DNA from: Anaerolineae bacterium
GTDB lineage: Bacteria > Chloroflexota > Anaerolineae > B4-G1
Direction of reading: 5' to 3'
Assembly: GCA_030612585.1 (NCBI GenBank)
Contig: JAUWNP010000040.1
Coordinates: forward strand, 1 to 28,094
DNA length: 28,094 nucleotides
Shown here: piece by piece, positions 1 to 7,471 of the stretch
How positions within the stretch are numbered: the first letter of the stretch is position 1
Layout: each line of letters starts with the position of its first letter
Made by a program: the position numbers and the translations under genes
Notes under the pieces: generated by a model
What the model was told of the DNA's origin: nothing
What the model saw: the letters and a program-made list of their open reading frames with translations, nothing else
Database searches by the model: none

Positions 1-940
1 GGTCGGCGGCCTCGGCCACACGCCGGGGCTCATCGGGGTCAGGCGGTGCCTGGCGTCCCTGCTTGACGGCACAGAAGCGACAGCCCCGGGTACAGTGGTC
101 ACCCAGGATCATAAAAGTCGCCGTCCCTCTCAGGAAACACTCACCCACGTTCGGGCAGTGCGCGCTCTGGCAGACGGTGTGCAAGTGAAGATCAGCGAGC
201 AGCGCCTCCATCCGGGCGGCGGCCTCGATTGCTTCTTGCGACACGCGCAGGCGCAGCCAGTCAGGGTGCCCCAGCCCATCGCTAGGTGGTTCGCCCGGCA
301 CAAACTTGAGGGATCGCCGATAAATGCGGGCAAAGTGTTGGGCAAACCGTTGTGTCACCTCGTCAAAATCCGGGGCATGACCGAGAACTTGTTGCATGGA
401 TATAACACTTCTGTCAGTGATGCCGCAGGGGATCAACAGTTCGAAGTGCTCCATGTTCGGCGCGACGTTGAGGGCCAGGCCGTGATGGGTGATCTCGCCG
501 TGGATTGCCAGCCCGACGGCGGCGATCTTCCGGCCAGCGACCCAGACGCCTGGGTGCTTTTCGAAACGTCCGGCGCTGATCCCGTATTCAGCCAGCAAGT
601 CAATGACAACTTGCTCCAGGTTATGCAGGTACTCATAGAGACGCTCGTGCTCAACCCGCATAATTGGGTAGGCGACGAGCTGACCGGGACCGTGATAGGT
701 CGCCTTACCGCCCCGGTCGGTCTCACGTACGACAACGCCTGTCTGTTCTAGCAGCGCCGGAGAGGCCAGGATGTCTTCCCATCCACCGTCGCGCCCCACG
801 GTGATGACCGGAGTGTGTTGCAATAGGACGAGGCTCTCGCCAAGTTTGCCCTGCCGGAGTGCCGTCGCCAACCTTTCCTGCCAGTCCAGGCCACTGTTGT
901 AATCGAGAAGGCCAGGCTGCCAGATGGTGATGGGCCTCAC
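1..940 (-). CDS. lipB-lipA: LipB-LipA fusion: octanoyltransferase plus lipoyl synthase (3' end outside window)
   Basis: One uninterrupted frame runs from a GTG at 940 to the left edge (313 codons visible). Residues 1 to about 215 are LipB, which moves octanoyl from ACP to lipoyl-domain lysines: RGG...[12 protein letters not shown], the lysine of GRKIAAVG (Lys138) and the catalytic cysteine of PCGITDR (Cys172). From about residue 225 (HPDWLRLRV) the same frame is LipA, the radical-SAM enzyme that inserts the two sulfurs. It has the auxiliary cluster motif Cys257-x4-Cys262-x5-Cys268 and the SAM cluster motif Cys283-x3-Cys287-x2-Cys290. I re-read the junction on the minus strand and found no stop and no convincing LipA start or ribosome site. 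AGGAGAGG precedes the GTG, and the gene begins 10 nt after the E3 stop, so it belongs to the dehydrogenase operon. The remainder of LipA lies outside the window. Both families are recognised confidently; the fusion is seen directly. Confidence 0.93.
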   Translation of the reverse strand, partial: MRPITIWQPGLLDYNSGLDWQERLATALRQGKLGESLVLLQHTPVITVGRDGGWEDILASPALLEQTGVVVRETDRGGKATYHGPGQLVAYPIMRVEHERLYEYLHNLEQVVIDLLAEYGISAGRFEKHPGVWVAGRKIAAVGLAIHGEITHHGLALNVAPNMEHFELLIPCGITDRSVISMQQVLGHAPDFDEVTQRFAQHFARIYRRSLKFVPGEPPSDGLGHPDWLRLRVSQEAIEAAARMEALLADLHLHTVCQSAHCPNVGECFLRGTATFMILGDHCTRGCRFCAVKQGRQAPPDPDEPRRVAEAAD

Positions 941-950
941 AAAGCCTCTC

Positions 951-2369
951 CTACCACTTGGGCAGGTGCAGCGACCGCTTCTCTACGTCCATCGCAGCGT
1001 CCACCAGCGCCTCGCCGATGGAGGGATGCATCGGGATGAAGCGCATCAGTTCACCGGCGGTGGCCTCGGATAACATCGCCACAGCGACGACGTTGATCAG
1101 GTCTACCGCACCGGGGGCCATAATGTGGGCCCCGATGATCTTGCCGTACTTCTTGCAGGCGATGACCTTGATCACGCCAGCGGTCTCGTCGAGGATCATG
1201 GCATAGGGATTGATGGCCGTGGGAACCTTGCCGATCTCCATCTCGATGCCCTCGGCTTCGGCCTGCTCCTCGGTGAGCCCCACCCAGGCGACCTCGGGCC
1301 AGGTGTAGAGGCAGCGGGGCACGATGTTGTAGTTCATCCTGCTGGTCAGCCCCATCGCATTCTCGCCAGCGACGATGCCCTCGGCGTTCGCCTTGTGTGA
1401 CCACATCGGCCCGGCGGTGGCGTCGCCGAGGGCATAGATGTGGTCCACGCTGGTCTCCATACGCTCGTCGACCAGTATCGCGCCCTGTTCCATCCTGATG
1501 CCCAGTTGGCGCAGGCCCAGCCCAACTGTGTTGGGCAGGCGGCGCGCGGCCAGGACCTTGTCGGCAACCACCTCGCCCTGGCCCTCGGCCAACACGACGA
1601 CCAACGAGCCATCGTCGCTCTGGCGAATCACATCCACCGAGACGTTTCTCTCGATGACGATCCCGGCGTCGTGGAGCAGTTTGCCCAGTCGCTGGGAGAT
1701 CTCACGGTCGGCCTCGGGGAGCAACTGGGGGCCGCTTTCGACCAGCGTGACCTCACTACCCAATGTGTGGAAGTACTGCGCCAGTTCCAGGTCCCAGGGC
1801 TTGCTGCCGAGGATGGCGATGCGCGGTGGGACCTGGCGCAGTTCGACCGCCTCCTCAGTGCCGATCACTCCATCCAAATCCACGCCCTCGATGGGCGGCT
1901 GGGCGGCGACGGACCCCGTGGCGACGAGGACGTTGCGTGCCTTGATCCGCTCGCCATCGAACCCTCCCCCCTCGTAGGGGGGAGCCGGAGGGGGGTTGAC
2001 TTCCACAGTGTCACGGGCGACGAGCCGGCCCCGCCCTTCGATCAGCGTGATGCCGTAGTCGGAGAGCAACTGCTCGGTGCCCATGCGCAACCCTTCGATG
2101 ATCAGGTCCTTGCGGTCGTGGAGCGTATCCATGTCCAGGCCTGGCTCCCCCACCTGGATGCCGAAGCGTCCGGCTTTGCGGATCCGTCCTATCAGCCGGG
2201 CAGTCGTCATGAGGAACTTGGAGGGGATGCAGGCCTTGTGCATACAGTTGCCGCCGTAGTAGGCGCTCTCGACGACGGTCACCTGGCCGCCCAACTGGGC
2301 GGCGCGCATCGCTGCGACGAACCCACCAGCGCCGCCGCCGATGACGACCAGGTCTTGCATCTCGGCCAT
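951..2369 (-). CDS. lpdA: Dihydrolipoamide dehydrogenase (E3)
   Basis: This 472-residue flavoprotein reoxidises the dihydrolipoyl arm of E2 and reduces NAD+. The N-terminal FAD-binding GGGAGG is at residues 11-16. The redox disulfide is Cys42-x4-Cys47 in [14 protein letters not shown] second Rossmann segment follows, and the C-terminal catalytic pair is His448/Glu453 (HPSIGE). Length is normal for the family. The ATG at 2369 follows the E2 stop by only 2 nt, and the GGGGAG ribosome site lies in the end of E2. Residues near 125-137 ([11 protein letters not shown]) are encoded by a G/C-rich palindrome and look like an in-frame repeat insertion in a surface loop before the LVATGS strand. Because the gene lies inside the E1/E2 cluster, it probably serves this complex, though it could also be shared with other 2-oxoacid dehydrogenases. 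Confidence 0.95.
   Translation of the reverse strand: MAEMQDLVVIGGGAGGFVAAMRAAQLGGQVTVVESAYYGGNCMHKACIPSKFLMTTARLIGRIRKAGRFGIQVGEPGLDMDTLHDRKDLIIEGLRMGTEQLLSDYGITLIEGRGRLVARDTVEVNPPPAPPYEGGGFDGERIKARNVLVATGSVAAQPPIEGVDLDGVIGTEEAVELRQVPPRIAILGSKPWDLELAQYFHTLGSEVTLVESGPQLLPEADREISQRLGKLLHDAGIVIERNVSVDVIRQSDDGSLVVVLAEGQGEVVADKVLAARRLPNTVGLGLRQLGIRMEQGAILVDERMETSVDHIYALGDATAGPMWSHKANAEGIVAGENAMGLTSRMNYNIVPRCLYTWPEVAWVGLTEEQAEAEGIEMEIGKVPTAINPYAMILDETAGVIKVIACKKYGKIIGAHIMAPGAVDLINVVAVAMLSEATAGELMRFIPMHPSIGEALVDAAMDVEKRSLHLPKW
1960..1997. repeat. Short palindromic repeat inserted in frame in lpdA
   Basis: A 38-bp stretch consists of nested inverted runs: CCCCCCTC/GAGGGGGG-type arms around CGTA, with outer AACCC and GGGTT ends. 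It encodes [12 protein letters not shown] inside E3, at a place where the family has no such Pro/Gly-rich loop. Composition and symmetry resemble small mobile palindromes that enter genes in frame. That it is mobile is inferred. Confidence 0.6.
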
Positions 2370-2371
2370 GG

Positions 2372-3703
2372 CTACTCCCCTCCCCCGGCGAAGATCAGCG
2401 CGGGATGTTCCAGGAGTTGCACCAGTGTCTGCAAGAAAGCCGCGCCGGGCGCTCCGTCCACGATGCGGTGATCAATGGTCAGGCTGAGCACCATCTTGGA
2501 GCGGGCGACAGCCTGGCCGTTGACCAGGGCCAGTTCCTCGGTGATGCGCCCCACGCCCAGGATGGCCACCTCCGGCGGGTTGATGATGGGGGTGAACCCA
2601 TCCACGCCGTACGTCCCCAGGTTTGTGACGGTGAACACTGCGCCCGTGACCTCGTCCACGTTCAGACTGTTTTCCCGGGCGCGCTGCGCCAGGCCCTTGA
2701 TCTTGTCGCCGATTTCGGGGACAGTCATACGGCCGGCGTTGCGGACCACGGGCACGATGAGGCCATCATCCAAGGCCACTGCCACGCCGACGTTGATCTC
2801 GTCCGGCATCACGATCTCCTCGCCCTCCAGTTTGGCACCCAGCAGCGGGTGATCGCCCAGCGCTACCGCCACAGCCTTGACCAGCAGGTCGGTGTAGGAG
2901 ACCTTGCGGTCCCAGCGCGCGCGCAGTGCCTCGCGGGTGGACTTGAGTTCGGTCACGTCCGCCTTGGTCGTGAGCGTGATCTGGGCCATCGTCTGCAGGC
3001 TGTGGACCATCTGCTCGGCGATGGCCTGGCGCATGCCGATGAAGGGGATGTTCTCGGCGGGCGCTTTGGCCTTCCGAGGCTTCTCACCTTCCAGTATGCG
3101 CAAGATATCATCCTCGATGATCTTGCCGTTGGGGCCGCTGCCCCGAATAGTGACGACGTCCAGCCCCTCGGCTTCGGCCATCTGGCGGGCCAGGGGGGAG
3201 ATGTTGATCTGGGCTCGCTCATCGTAGAAGCGTTGCACGTCTTGCTCTGTGATGCGGCGGCCGGAGGGGGTGACCTTGGAGATGTCCACGCCCAGTTCTC
3301 GCGCCAGCCGTCGGGCTGCGGGCGAGGAAGGGACGAACTTCTCCTCCTGGGGTGGTTCTACCCTCTTTTCAGCCAGGGCGGCAGGTGGCGGGGTGTCCGC
3401 TGCTGCTCCCGCAACAGCGGGAGCCCCGGCTGGAGCAGCGACCTCTACTACTTCGGGCACATCCTCGCCGGGAGCGGTGATGAATCCGATGATCTGGCCG
3501 ATGCCGCGGGTGTCCTTGGCGTGGGCGATGTGGCGCACGATACCATCGGCCGGTGTTACCACCTCGTAGGTGATCTTCTTGCTCATCACGACGACGACCG
3601 GTTCGCCCTTCTTGGCCTCCGCGCCGTCCTCCTTGAGCCACTTGACGACCTTCCCCTCGCTCATTGCCATGCCCAGTTTGGGCATAATGATTTTGGTTGC
3701 CAT
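2372..3703 (-). CDS. acoC: 2-oxoacid dehydrogenase E2 (dihydrolipoamide acyltransferase, AcoC/PdhC-like)
   Basis: This 443-residue E2 carries the acyl group from E1 on its lipoyl arm to CoA. Residues 1-78 form a lipoyl domain, and the modified lysine is probably Lys42 in VMSKKITYEV, where most relatives have a DKA motif. An Ala/Pro linker (about 83-120) leads to two peripheral-subunit-binding domains, 126-160 (SSPAARRLARELG) and 167-202 (ISPLARQMAEAEG...GSGPNGKI). The catalytic domain (about 215-443) ends with His412-x3-Asp416-Gly417 in DHRIVDG. I chose the ATG at 3703 (MATKIIMPKLG) because the lipoyl fold starts there and GAGGAG lies upstream; the frame stays open to 3859 but that extension overlaps the preceding gene. 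Natural substrate (acetoin, pyruvate or another 2-oxoacid) is not decided by sequence; AcoX nearby favours an acetoin-type system. Confidence 0.93.
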   Translation of the reverse strand: MATKIIMPKLGMAMSEGKVVKWLKEDGAEAKKGEPVVVVMSKKITYEVVTPADGIVRHIAHAKDTRGIGQIIGFITAPGEDVPEVVEVAAPAGAPAVAGAAADTPPPAALAEKRVEPPQEEKFVPSSPAARRLARELGVDISKVTPSGRRITEQDVQRFYDERAQINISPLARQMAEAEGLDVVTIRGSGPNGKIIEDDILRILEGEKPRKAKAPAENIPFIGMRQAIAEQMVHSLQTMAQITLTTKADVTELKSTREALRARWDRKVSYTDLLVKAVAVALGDHPLLGAKLEGEEIVMPDEINVGVAVALDDGLIVPVVRNAGRMTVPEIGDKIKGLAQRARENSLNVDEVTGAVFTVTNLGTYGVDGFTPIINPPEVAILGVGRITEELALVNGQAVARSKMVLSLTIDHRIVDGAPGAAFLQTLVQLLEHPALIFAGGGE

Positions 3704-3719
3704 GAAATAGAGAACTCCT

Positions 3720-4025
3720 CTAGTCAAAAATGTCGTCGCCGCTCTTGAACTCCAGGCCGGGATGGTTGTCGAAGCGCACCACGCCGACGGCGGCCTTGCC
3801 GCCGACGGCCTCGGCCACCTGAGCAGTACCGGCGTGACCGAACCCGCCGCACAACTCAATGGCGACGCAACCCTCTTCCACCAATCCCTTGCAAACCTCC
3901 ACGGCCTCGGCGTAGTTGTTGACTGCCACGGCCGTCAATTCGACCTGGGGTGTCACCACCGTCTGACGATGAACTGCGGGATCCACGTCGGGAGCCACGA
4001 ACACAAAGGCTGCTTTCAGAGCCAT
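3720..4025 (-). CDS. DUF6506-like small protein of unknown function
   Basis: The protein has 101 residues. The start is MALKAAFVFVAPDVDP, behind AGGAGG with good spacing, and the end is FDNHPGLEFKSGDDIFD. The AIELCGGFGHAG segment and the closing VGVVRFDNHPGL strand recall the family I know as DUF6506; the family name is from memory and unchecked. There is no signal peptide or membrane segment, so a small cytoplasmic alpha/beta protein is expected. It sits 81 nt after acoX and 16 nt before E2, in the same direction, so it should be co-transcribed with the dehydrogenase. The function is unknown. The location suggests a regulatory or accessory role for the complex or its cofactor or substrate, which is only inferred from context. 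Confidence 0.75.
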   Translation of the reverse strand: MALKAAFVFVAPDVDPAVHRQTVVTPQVELTAVAVNNYAEAVEVCKGLVEEGCVAIELCGGFGHAGTAQVAEAVGGKAAVGVVRFDNHPGLEFKSGDDIFD

Positions 4026-4069
4026 TTGATCTTCCTCCTGGTTTGATCTGGCTTTAAGGCTACTTCAGA

Positions 4070-4121
4070 ACGTGAAACGTGTTTTGTGTTTCGTGTTGCG
4101 TGATGATCACGTTTCACGTTT
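4070..4121. repeat. Heptamer-like inverted repeat at the 3' end of acoX
   Basis: Perfect 13-bp arms AACGTGAAACGTG (4070-4082) and CACGTTTCACGTT (4109-4121) enclose more CGTG-type heptamer variants. The right arm reaches into acoX and supplies its last codons (KRET) and its TGA at 4107-4109. The repeat therefore sits across the acoX stop and could also form an intercistronic hairpin. Confidence 0.65.
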
Positions 4122-5126
4122 CAGCGGCATCTTGAGAACGCCGCGTTGGCTGGCCTCGCGCATGCACTGCTGCACATCCACCACGCGGGGGCCGTGATTT
4201 GTCAATCGAACGCTCACCTTCTGCTCGGGGAAGACTTCGATCTGTCGCTCGCCGTCCACGGCAACGGTGCAGGCGGCTGGTTCCAACAGCACCTCTTCCC
4301 CCAGGGAGAGCAACCGGTGGCTTTGGATATCCACCGGGATGACCAGACCGGGGCCTACGGGAGCCAGCACTCCCAGCGCCGCCTGTTCATGACGGTGGTT
4401 GCCCTGGCCCAGTCGTACGTACATCCCCTGGGCATCGCGTGGCCCCAGGGCGTGCAGACAGCCTCCGATAGACGACATGCCGATGCAGTCCGGCTCAGCC
4501 CGGGCCAGCACGATCTCCCGCAGGCGGCGGGGGTCCCATAGCGCCCGGCTGCCGATGAACAGTTCGGTGCTCGCCACCACGTCAATCAAGGCGATCTCTG
4601 TCAACTGGCCGTCCACGTACACCTCCAACTGTTTGGCGGTATATGTGACCTTTTCCACGTCCACCATCTTCCTGGCGATCAGCCCCGCCGCCAATCCGGC
4701 TATGGTGCCTTCGATCATATCGGGGAAGACGTTGTTGGTGCCGGTAGAGATGGCGACGATGGGGATGTCGCTGCACCCTTTGGCCACGGCCCGGTTCGTG
4801 CCGTCCCCGCCGAGCGTGACGATGCACTCTACGTCGTGCTCGCGAAAGCGTCTGGCGGCCTCGGTCGAATCTCGCTCGTCGGCTTGCATGTTCATGTGAA
4901 GTTCAGCCGCCTCCAGCGAGAGGTTCAACTCGTCCAACGCCCGCTCTACCAGGCCATAGTAGTCGGGCATAAAGAGCACCTGCTCGACGCCCACGGCGTC
5001 CAGGGCCAGAAGCACCCGCTGCAAGATGTGTGTTTTTTCGTGGTTGTCAAACACCGAGGCGTGGGTGACCAGGCGGCGGATGTCTTTGCCAGAGGCTGGG
5101 TTGGCGATGATACCGACAGTTGACAT
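4107..5126 (-). CDS. acoX: AcoX-type ATP-NAD kinase-like protein
   Basis: This 339-residue protein of the NAD-kinase/diacylglycerol-kinase-like fold is found next to acetoin dehydrogenase genes. Visible motifs are NPASGKD at residues 9-15 and the nucleotide-binding GGDGTNR at 106-112, followed by ISTGTNNVFP. In acetoin systems AcoX is encoded with acoABC, but its biochemical role is unresolved; an NAD- or cofactor-related phosphorylation has been discussed. The ATG at 5126 follows GAGGAAAG. It lies 105 nt after E1beta, with two hairpins in the gap. The C-terminal KRET is encoded by a repeat arm, so the native end may have been slightly different. Family assignment is confident; activity is inferred. 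Confidence 0.88.
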   Translation of the reverse strand: MSTVGIIANPASGKDIRRLVTHASVFDNHEKTHILQRVLLALDAVGVEQVLFMPDYYGLVERALDELNLSLEAAELHMNMQADERDSTEAARRFREHDVECIVTLGGDGTNRAVAKGCSDIPIVAISTGTNNVFPDMIEGTIAGLAAGLIARKMVDVEKVTYTAKQLEVYVDGQLTEIALIDVVASTELFIGSRALWDPRRLREIVLARAEPDCIGMSSIGGCLHALGPRDAQGMYVRLGQGNHRHEQAALGVLAPVGPGLVIPVDIQSHRLLSLGEEVLLEPAACTVAVDGERQIEVFPEQKVSVRLTNHGPRVVDVQQCMREASQRGVLKMPLKRET

Positions 5127-5142
5127 AGTCTTTCCTCAAAAG

Positions 5143-5174
5143 GGGGTTACACCCCGGTCACGAGGTGTAACCCC
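5143..5174. terminator. Intercistronic hairpin between E1beta and acoX
   Basis: The 11-bp arms GGGGTTACACC and GGTGTAACCCC are perfect complements around a 10-nt loop, with A/T tracts outside (AAAAG and CTTT). On the minus-strand transcript the hairpin ends in a short run of T before the acoX ribosome site. It could act as a partial terminator or an mRNA-stability element that lowers acoX relative to the E1 genes. Such a role is inferred. Confidence 0.5.
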
Positions 5175-5177
5175 TTT

Positions 5178-5213
5178 CAGAAACCAGGATATTTCCTGAA
5201 AACCTGGTTTCTG
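5178..5213. repeat. GAAACC/GGTTTC inverted repeat (copy 1)
   Basis: The perfect 11-bp arms CAGAAACCAGG (5178-5188) and CCTGGTTTCTG (5203-5213) lie just after the E1beta stop. A diverged relative at 19110-19147 shares AGAAACC, GGTTTTCAG and CCTGGTT in the same order on the minus strand, so this is a dispersed repeat family. Confidence 0.6.
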
Positions 5214-5231
5214 GTCTGTTCCTGAAGATTG

Positions 5232-6248
5232 TTACATCAGGGATTGCGCTGTTGCGACGATGGTGTCCACACTGGGGATGTAAGCGTCCTCCAACACTGG
5301 GCTGAAAGGCACCAGTGTGTGCGGCGGCGTGATCATCTTGGGCGGCGCGTCCAGGTAGTCAAAGGCCTGACCGGCGACCAGGGCGACGACGTCCGTTGCT
5401 ATACTGCACCGGGGATAGTCCTCGTCTACCACGATCAGGCGATGGGTCTTCTTGACCGAGTTCAGGATGGCCTCCTCGTCCATCGGCGAGAGGGATCGCA
5501 GGTCCACCACCTCGACGTCCACTCCGTCACCGCTCAACTTCTCCGCTGCCTCCAGCGAGAAATGAACCATACGCCCCATCGTGACGATGGTCAAGTCCTT
5601 GCCCTCTCGCTTGACGTCGGCCACTCCCAGCGGGATAGTGTAGTTATCCTCCGGCACCTCACCTTCTATGCCATACAGCAGTTTGTGTTCGAAGAATATG
5701 ACCGGGTCGTTGTCCCGGATGGCGGACGAGAACAACCCCTTGGCATCGTAGGGCGTGGAGGGGATGACCGTCTTTAGCCCCGGTATGTGAGTGAATATTG
5801 AGTAGAGACATTCAGAGTGTTGCGCGGCTGCCCGGAAGCCCGCGCCGATCGTCGTGCGGATGACCACCGGTACCTGTGCCTTGCCGCCGAACATGTAGCG
5901 CATTTTAGCGCCCTGGTTAAAGATCTGGTCAAAGCAGACGCCTAAAAAGTCTACGAACATCAGTTCAGCGATGGGGCGCAAGCCTGTCGAGGCCGCGCCC
6001 ACAGCCGCGCCGATGAAGGCCGACTCGCTGATGGGGGTGTCGCGGACGCGATCCCATCCAAACTCTGAGGCCAATCCCTTGCTGGCGCCCAGGACGCCAC
6101 CCCAGGCTTCCTTGTTCTCGCCTTGCATGTGGGGCAGCGTAGGGCCACCGGCCACGTCCTCGCCCATGAGGATCACCGTAGGGTCGCGGCGCATTTCTAG
6201 TTGCATGGCCTCAATGACCGCTTCTCGGAAAGTTATTGTACGTGCCAT
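5232..6248 (-). CDS. acoB: 2-oxoacid/acetoin dehydrogenase E1 beta subunit
   Basis: This 338-residue transketolase-like beta subunit combines with E1alpha to form the thiamine-diphosphate heterotetramer. The family signature start MARTITFREAVIEAMQLEM, the early GEDVAGG, the central LMFVDFLGVCFDQIFNQ and the C-terminal VVDLRSLSPMDEEAIL segment are all present. Length is normal (about 325-340). An almost ideal AGGAGGTGA site lies 7 nt before the ATG and overlaps the E1alpha stop 14 nt upstream, so the two subunits are translationally linked. The 105-nt gap after the gene holds two hairpins. Whether the complex uses acetoin or a 2-oxoacid cannot be read from this subunit alone. Confidence 0.94.
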   Translation of the reverse strand: MARTITFREAVIEAMQLEMRRDPTVILMGEDVAGGPTLPHMQGENKEAWGGVLGASKGLASEFGWDRVRDTPISESAFIGAAVGAASTGLRPIAELMFVDFLGVCFDQIFNQGAKMRYMFGGKAQVPVVIRTTIGAGFRAAAQHSECLYSIFTHIPGLKTVIPSTPYDAKGLFSSAIRDNDPVIFFEHKLLYGIEGEVPEDNYTIPLGVADVKREGKDLTIVTMGRMVHFSLEAAEKLSGDGVDVEVVDLRSLSPMDEEAILNSVKKTHRLIVVDEDYPRCSIATDVVALVAGQAFDYLDAPPKMITPPHTLVPFSPVLEDAYIPSVDTIVATAQSLM

Positions 6249-6262
6249 CGTTTTCTCACCTC

Positions 6263-7237
6263 CTATGGGTAACTCACGTAGACATCAGTAGTCAAGACGT
6301 CTTCGGGGACAGGCCAGGGGCTCTCCTCGGCGAACTCGACCGCTTCTTCGACCATCTTGGCTGTCTTGGCGTCAATCTCTGCGATCTCTGCCTCAGACAA
6401 GAGTCCGCGCTTCAGCACCTGCTTCTTGAAACTCTTAATCGGGTCATTGGCGTGATTGCGCGCTTTTTCTTCCTCGGTAACGTAGAGCATGCTGTCGCCC
6501 TGGAAGTGACCGTAGTAGCGGAACCCACGGCACTCGACCAGGGACGGGCCTTGACCCTTCCGGGCCCGCTCAATGGCCACTTCTGCGGCCTCGTAAACGG
6601 CGAAAAAGTCCGTGCCATTTACCGTGGCCCCAGGCATGTCGTAAGCCACAGCCCGGTCGGAGATGTCCTTGGCGGCGCAGTGGTAGCCCCACGGCGTGGT
6701 CTCGGCGTAGCCGTTGTTCTCACAGACAAAGACCACGGGCAGTTTCCAGATGCTGGCCAGGTTCATCGCCTCGTGCATCGTGCCCTGCTCGGCAGCGCCA
6801 TCGCCGAAGAAGCAGACCGTCACCTGATCGGTGCCGAGAATCTTGGCCGACAGGCCCGACCCACAGGCCAGCGGGCCGCCGGCGCCGACGATGCCGTTGG
6901 CGCCCAGCATTCCCTTGTCCACGTCGGCGATGTGCATTGAGCCACCCTTGCCTTTGCAAGCGCCCGTGGCTTTGCCGTATACCTCGGCCATCATCGAGTT
7001 GACGTCCACCCCCTTGGCGATACAGTGGCCGTGACCCCGGTGGGTAGAGGTGATATAGTCCTTGTCCGTCAAGTGGGAAATCACACCCACTCCCATTGCC
7101 TCCTCACCGGCGTACAGGTGGACGAAGCCCGGCAGTTTGCCCTCGGCAAACAGTCCGGACACTCTGTCCTCAAAGGTTCGGATGAGTTTCATCCGTTCAT
7201 ACGCCCAGAGGAGATTTTCTTTGTTAATCTCAGCCAT
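6263..7237 (-). CDS. acoA: 2-oxoacid/acetoin dehydrogenase E1 alpha subunit
   Basis: This 324-residue subunit binds thiamine diphosphate and decarboxylates or cleaves the substrate. The ThDP motif is GDG at residues 145-147 through NN at 174-175 (GDGAAEQG...CENNGYAE). THRGHGH and GKGGSMH form the usual active-site loops. The ATG at 7237 (MAEINKENLLWAYE) has a perfect AAGGAGG 6-7 nt upstream. A TTG at 7270 in the same frame would add 11 residues and lacks such a site. E1beta follows with its ribosome site on this gene's stop. In sequence it sits nearer to acetoin/pyruvate E1 of the small alpha-beta type than to AceE. The true substrate is unknown. Confidence 0.94.
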   Translation of the reverse strand: MAEINKENLLWAYERMKLIRTFEDRVSGLFAEGKLPGFVHLYAGEEAMGVGVISHLTDKDYITSTHRGHGHCIAKGVDVNSMMAEVYGKATGACKGKGGSMHIADVDKGMLGANGIVGAGGPLACGSGLSAKILGTDQVTVCFFGDGAAEQGTMHEAMNLASIWKLPVVFVCENNGYAETTPWGYHCAAKDISDRAVAYDMPGATVNGTDFFAVYEAAEVAIERARKGQGPSLVECRGFRYYGHFQGDSMLYVTEEEKARNHANDPIKSFKKQVLKRGLLSEAEIAEIDAKTAKMVEEAVEFAEESPWPVPEDVLTTDVYVSYP

Positions 7238-7251
7238 GAAATTCCTCCTTA

Positions 7252-7344
7252 TCATATTCTTGGTTGCCAATTCCTTACCTGTTCAAGCCCCCCACGCAAT
7301 GGGGAGTTCCGTGATAGCCACCCAAGTAGATCGTCAATAATCAT
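7252..7344 (-). CDS. Possible 30-residue leader ORF before E1alpha
   Basis: An ATG at 7344 opens MIIDDLLGWLSRNSP..., 30 codons in all, ending 14 nt before the E1alpha ATG. A strong AAAGGAGGG lies upstream but is very close to the ATG, so initiation may be poor or use the following ATT. It could be a translated leader, a remnant, or untranslated. No family is recognised. Confidence 0.25.
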   Translation of the reverse strand: MIIDDLLGWLSRNSPLRGGLEQVRNWQPRI

Positions 7345-7352
7345 CCCTCCTT

Positions 7353-7433
7353 TCACATTTTCGCCGGTTCGACCCAGACGGTTACCACGGCGTTGGCCAT
7401 CGTAATCCAGGCACCCTCACCCAGTTCAGGCAC
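7353..7433 (-). other. Short lipoyl-domain-like fragment upstream of E1alpha
   Basis: The frame ending at the TGA at 7353 reads FVPELGEGAWITMANAVV then TVWVEPAKM. PELGEG and the later W-V-E-P resemble the start of a lipoyl domain, but with about four extra residues between them and no modified-lysine segment. No convincing start exists: a GTG at 7433 lacks a ribosome site, and the frame stays open back into the preceding small gene. It may be a decayed or recombined piece of an E2 gene, or chance. Confidence 0.25.
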
Positions 7434-7471
7434 AAAAAGGCCGGGCGGTTCCAGACCCCCAGCCGAGAATA

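Noticed and set aside
1440..2471. Long plus-strand open frame
   Set aside because: It lies opposite lpdA, whose motifs are complete; the plus-strand translation has no family features and reflects GC-rich antisense codons.
2405..3748. Long plus-strand open frame opposite E2
   Set aside because: His/Gly/Asp-rich translation typical of antisense to GC-rich genes, no ribosome site or motifs.
3704..3859. N-terminal extension of E2
   Set aside because: Open frame only; it overlaps the DUF6506-like gene, while the lipoyl domain and ribosome site begin at 3703.
7360..7400. Possible tRNA T-arm (GGTTCGACCC)
   Set aside because: The flanks do not pair and no acceptor stem or anticodon arm can be built.
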